This document shows positions 32,997 through 34,589 of a stretch of 34,589 nucleotides of DNA, piece after piece. A program made the translations under genes and the position numbers. Numbering within the stretch: the stretch's first letter is position 1; each line of letters opens with the position of its first letter. This stretch comes from an uncultured Ruminococcus sp. (GTDB taxonomy: Bacteria; Bacillota; Clostridia; Monoglobales; Monoglobaceae), in contig CACWIG010000013.1 in NCBI GenBank assembly GCA_902760955.1, positions 1 to 34,589 on the forward strand. Direction: 5' to 3'. The notes beneath the pieces are model-generated. The model did not search any database. It was not told where the DNA came from and saw nothing but the letters and a program-made list of their open reading frames with translations.

Positions 32997-34358
32997 TTAT
33001 CTCAACTTCATTTCAACGTAATTTCTTCTTGGTGAAATCGATTTGTATGCAGGTCTTATTATTTTACCTTCGTTCAAAAGTTCTTCAATACGATGGGCAC
33101 TCCAGCCTGCAATTCGTGCAACTGCAAATAATGGTGTATACAATTCTCTTGGCAATCCTAACATTTCGTATACAAAACCGCTGTAAAAATCAACATTTGC
33201 ACTTACACCTTTATATATCTTTCTCTTGCCAGCTATTACTTCAGGTGCAAGACTTTCAATCTTCTCACACAGATTATATTCCTTTTCATAACCTTTTGCC
33301 GCAGCAAGTCTTTTTACAAAGGCTTTAAATATATCAGCCCTTGGGTCAGAAAGCGAATATACTGCGTGTCCCATTCCGTAAATCAATCCTGACTTATCAA
33401 AGGCTTCACCATCTATTATCTTCTTGAGATAAGCCTTGATTTCAGCATCATCTGTCCAATCGGATACGTTTTCTCTGATATTTTCAAGCATATTAACAAC
33501 CTTGACATTCGCGCCGCCGTGTCTTATACCTTTAAGAGAACCCAACGCTGCTGAAATCGCTGAATACGTATCTGTCCCTGATGAAGTAACTACGTGAGTT
33601 GTAAATGTTGAGTTATTACCTCCGCCGTGTTCCGCTTGCAAAACAAGAGCTAAATCAAGTATTTTAGCCTCTAAGTCTGTGTATTTTTCATCAGGACGCA
33701 ATAACAAAAGTATATTTTCTGCTGTGCTTAAATTTTCTTGCGGTTTGTGAATAAAAAGGCTTTCTCCTTTGTAATACCTGTTATACGCTTGATATCCATA
33801 AACTGCCAAGACGGGAAACAACGCTATCAATTCCAGACATTGCCGCAAAACATTTTGAATACTCAAATCATTGGCATTGTCATCATATGCATACAATGTC
33901 AACACAGAGCGAGAGAGCATATTCATCATATCAGAGCTTGCTACTTTAAGTATGCTGTCTGTCACAAAGTTTACAGGCAACGACCTGTAATTACCTAAAA
34001 CAGAATTAAACTCCTTAAGCTCATCGGCTGTCGGCAGCTCTCCGAATATTAATAAATAAGCCGTTTCCTCAAAGCCAAACCGCCCGTCATTCAAAAACCC
34101 TTTAACAAGGTCTCTGATATTGTACCCACGATAATAGAGTTCACCCTCACACGGAACCTCTACACCATCAACAATCTTGGTAGAATGTATCTCCGATATT
34201 TCGGTTAATCCTGTAACCACACCTTTTCCATTAATATCACGCAAACCTCTCTTCACGTCATACTTCTCGTAAAGAGACGTATCGATTTTGCCTTTCATTA
34301 TACATTTTTGCGATAGCTTCATCACCTCAGGTGGGATTTGAGACAATCTTTCTTTCAT
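32997..34358 (-). CDS. Citrate synthase (paralogue 2)
   Basis: The 453-aa product is closely related along its whole length to the product of 14329-15741. It keeps the catalytic set H280 (IRHGGAN), H331 (GMGHAVY) and D390 (NVDFYSG), plus H243 in AEHGGGNNS. The N-terminus differs in sequence and is shorter. GGAGG lies 9 bases before the ATG at 34358. It is a single gene with its own promoter and converges on gpsA. The two paralogues lack each other's promoter features, suggesting separate control. Either could have 2-methylcitrate synthase activity; sequence alone does not decide. Confidence 0.94.
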   Translation of the reverse strand: MKERLSQIPPEVMKLSQKCIMKGKIDTSLYEKYDVKRGLRDINGKGVVTGLTEISEIHSTKIVDGVEVPCEGELYYRGYNIRDLVKGFLNDGRFGFEETAYLLIFGELPTADELKEFNSVLGNYRSLPVNFVTDSILKVASSDMMNMLSRSVLTLYAYDDNANDLSIQNVLRQCLELIALFPVLAVYGYQAYNRYYKGESLFIHKPQENLSTAENILLLLRPDEKYTDLEAKILDLALVLQAEHGGGNNSTFTTHVVTSSGTDTYSAISAALGSLKGIRHGGANVKVVNMLENIRENVSDWTDDAEIKAYLKKIIDGEAFDKSGLIYGMGHAVYSLSDPRADIFKAFVKRLAAAKGYEKEYNLCEKIESLAPEVIAGKRKIYKGVSANVDFYSGFVYEMLGLPRELYTPLFAVARIAGWSAHRIEELLNEGKIIRPAYKSISPRRNYVEMKLR

Positions 34359-34400
34359 TCTTATACGCCTCCTGTTCTATTAATTACAACTTTTTATATT

Positions 34401-34429
34401 ATTGTAACATATCAAGGAGAAATAAACAA
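34401..34429 (-). promoter_or_regulatory. Promoter of citrate synthase 2
   Basis: On the minus strand TTGTTT (34429-34424), a 17-base spacer and TACAAT (34406-34401) lie about 45 bases upstream of the start. Moderate match. Confidence 0.65.
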
Positions 34430-34473
34430 GAGAAATCTATTCCAAATATTGTAAACAAATTATGAATTAAATA

Positions 34474-34589
34474 TTAATGTTTTTTAATTCCCAAAACTAA
34501 GTAACGCACAATAGGTATTCTTTTCAGCAATTCATATAATGCAAATGTTATAATCAATTCAGCGAAAAAAGCTATAATATAGTTGCAAA
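34474..34589 (-). CDS. C-terminal fragment of a probable membrane protein (acyltransferase-like), cut by window edge
   Basis: On the minus strand, from the right edge to TAA at 34474-34476, a frame of 37 codons plus stop reads a hydrophobic helix followed by a basic tail: IIAFFAELIITFALYELL, then KRIPIVRYLVLGIKKH. This is the pattern of the last membrane helix of polytopic proteins such as acyltransferase 3 family members, but the fragment is too short to name. It lies upstream of citrate synthase 2 on the same strand, about 115 bases away. Confidence 0.55.
   Translation of the reverse strand, partial: CNYIIAFFAELIITFALYELLKRIPIVRYLVLGIKKH

Noticed and set aside
1..34589. CRISPR array, prophage or transposase gene
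   Set aside because: No regularly spaced repeats, phage structural genes or transposase motifs were seen on either strand.

Overview
This is a low-GC chromosomal window from a Clostridia-type Firmicute (Bacillota). The genes have strong GGAGG-type ribosome sites, consensus sigma-A promoters (TTGACA-17-TATAAT) and U-tailed intrinsic terminators, and several start at TTG or GTG. A class III (oxygen-sensitive) ribonucleotide reductase, a rubrerythrin and a radical-SAM/DUF512 protein point to an obligate anaerobe. The species cannot be named from the sequence. Apart from two tRNAs, every transcribed feature I can support is protein coding. No phage, transposase gene, CRISPR array, rRNA or transcription-factor gene was found.

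Layout. 1-2.85 kb (minus): ptsH (HPr), then uvrC and an edge-cut M20 amidohydrolase. 3.1-3.7 kb: rubrerythrin. 3.9-11.9 kb (minus): a tightly packed seven-gene unit with one good promoter. It encodes a heterodimeric ABC exporter, three M42-family proteins (one with all metal ligands, two degenerate), a YnbB-type PLP enzyme and a Cys/His-rich mini-protein. 12-14.2 kb: a lone GH78-like alpha-L-rhamnosidase with AraC-like direct repeats upstream. 14.3-15.7 kb: citrate synthase 1. 15.9-18.6 kb: nrdD-nrdG behind a promoter with NrdR-like boxes. 18.9-20.2 kb: a sodium:neurotransmitter-family symporter. 20.3-21.6 kb: ruvC and a FabG-like reductase. 21.7-22.9 kb (plus): a solitary argG. 23.0-23.9 kb: a sugar isomerase/epimerase with a homopolymer frameshift near its start. 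24.1-24.9 kb: a ZIP metal transporter. 25.0-25.4 kb: tRNA-Leu and tRNA-Gln with a GC-rich, hairpin-rich tail. 25.5-27.2 kb (minus): yhbY and two HAD phosphatases. 27.3-32.8 kb (plus): a DUF1858 protein, yceD-rpmF, then the DUF512 radical-SAM/der/plsY/gpsA run. 32.8-33.0 kb: a MITE-like element with perfect 18-bp ends. 33.0-34.4 kb (minus): citrate synthase 2. 34.5 kb to the edge: the C-terminus of a probable membrane protein.

Most genes are housekeeping: DNA repair (uvrC, ruvC), dNTP synthesis, ribosome assembly (der, yhbY, rpmF), phospholipid synthesis (plsY, gpsA), sugar-transport control (ptsH) and oxidative-stress defence. The most unusual pieces are the M42 triad with two apparent pseudo-subunits inside an exporter operon, an ABC subunit whose best-placed initiator is AUA, the AraC-style repeat pair at the rhamnosidase promoter, the frameshifted isomerase, and three kinds of non-coding structured or repeat-like DNA.
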